The notes below the pieces were generated by a model. The model searched no databases and had not been told where the DNA came from. It saw nothing but the letters and a program-made list of their open reading frames with translations. From the NCBI RefSeq assembly GCF_024281035.1, contig NZ_JAMXLH010000032.1, positions 186,681 to 250,680 on the forward strand: a DNA stretch of 64,000 bases. Direction: 5' to 3'. Every line of letters starts with the position of its first letter. The stretch's first letter is position 1. This DNA comes from Paraburkholderia sp. GTDB lineage: Bacteria; Pseudomonadota; Gammaproteobacteria; Burkholderiales; Burkholderiaceae. Positions 63,853 to 64,000 of this stretch are shown here, piece by piece. Made by a program: the position numbers and the translations under genes.

Positions 63853-64000
63853 TGAATCAATCAATACAAAGGCATATCGGCCCGTTTGCGCTGATGTTTA
63901 CCGGTCTTGGGTCGATTATCGGCTCGGGCTGGCTGTTCGGCGCCTGGAAGGCGGCGAAGATTGCGGGTCCTGCGGCGATCTGCGCGTGGATCATCGGCGC
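63853..64000 (+). CDS. APC-family amino-acid permease, 3' end cut by the window
   Basis: The first 49 codons of an amino acid-polyamine-organocation transporter. GTG start with AAGGGGA 6 bases upstream. IGPFALMFTGLGSIIGSGWL is the diagnostic first helix with the unwound GSIIGSG substrate loop, followed by KIAGPAAICAWIIG. The substrate cannot be inferred from this fragment. Its neighbours (glutaminase, diguanylate cyclase) do not identify it. Confidence 0.85.

Overview
The window reads as a high-GC betaproteobacterium of the Burkholderia/Paraburkholderia/Caballeronia group. The evidence is the gene families and their order: AruF/AruG arginine succinyltransferases, CtlX, an aot-type amino-acid ABC operon with an AraC-type ArgR-like regulator, CobB/C/D/Q, and a KfrA-type protein beside a tyrosine recombinase. 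That combination, with the defence genes and IS debris, suits a chromid, megaplasmid or genomic-island-rich replicon. No rRNA, tRNA or CRISPR array was seen. Both window edges cut a gene: a transporter permease on the left and an amino-acid permease on the right.

Layout. 1-2.8 kb: the end of an amino-acid ABC transporter, then a mini-ykkC (guanidine-II) riboswitch in front of a Gdx/SugE guanidinium exporter and a DinB-fold protein. 3.2-5.3 kb: a complete IS21-family element with a 4-bp target duplication. 5.4-14.4 kb: a catabolic-looking set of homoserine dehydrogenase, aldehyde dehydrogenase, DapA-family lyase, unknown protein, two LysR regulators, class II aldolase and Cys/Met-metabolism PLP enzyme. 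I read it as a probable homoserine/aspartate-semialdehyde utilisation locus. 15-19.9 kb: plasmid- or island-type genes, namely two HAD proteins, an orphan Xre antitoxin, KfrA with twin palindromic operators, and a tyrosine recombinase.

20-37.3 kb is a defence/DNA-damage island. It holds (i) a four-gene operon of a self-cleaving LexA-like repressor, a three-Cys-motif DUF5131 (Gp37/Gp68) protein and two TcmP partner proteins; (ii) a three-gene operon of an AAA+ ATPase, a nucleoside-deoxyribosyltransferase-like/DUF4406-like protein and a PEP-synthase-like ATP-grasp protein; (iii) a SIR2-HerA pair whose SIR2 gene is frameshifted; (iv) a 1366-aa Avs-like STAND NTPase with a Cap4/DUF4297-like N terminus; and (v) a GIY-YIG protein with a zinc ribbon. 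The first two are the best candidates for undescribed systems.

37.5-40.7 kb is IS debris (IS256, an internally deleted IS3 element, an IS3-type orfA fragment, an IS1182-type fragment), with a small membrane ORF, an H-NS-like protein and an unexplained cluster of five 19-bp repeats. 40.8-47.1 kb is a cobalamin cluster (btuF, cobB, cobC, cobD, cobQ), possibly with a cobO remnant.

47.2-59.3 kb is an arginine/ornithine/citrulline region: aotJ, aruG, aruF, an AraC regulator, aruC, an ArgR-like AraC regulator, aotP-M-Q, ctlX, ocd and an Lrp regulator. The aot transporter operon lies downstream of a decayed aruF 5' end and a copy of the aruF promoter region, so a promoter seems to have been captured by duplication. 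59.6-64 kb holds an Xre-cupin regulator with a GNAT enzyme, a glutaminase, a diguanylate cyclase and the start of an APC permease.
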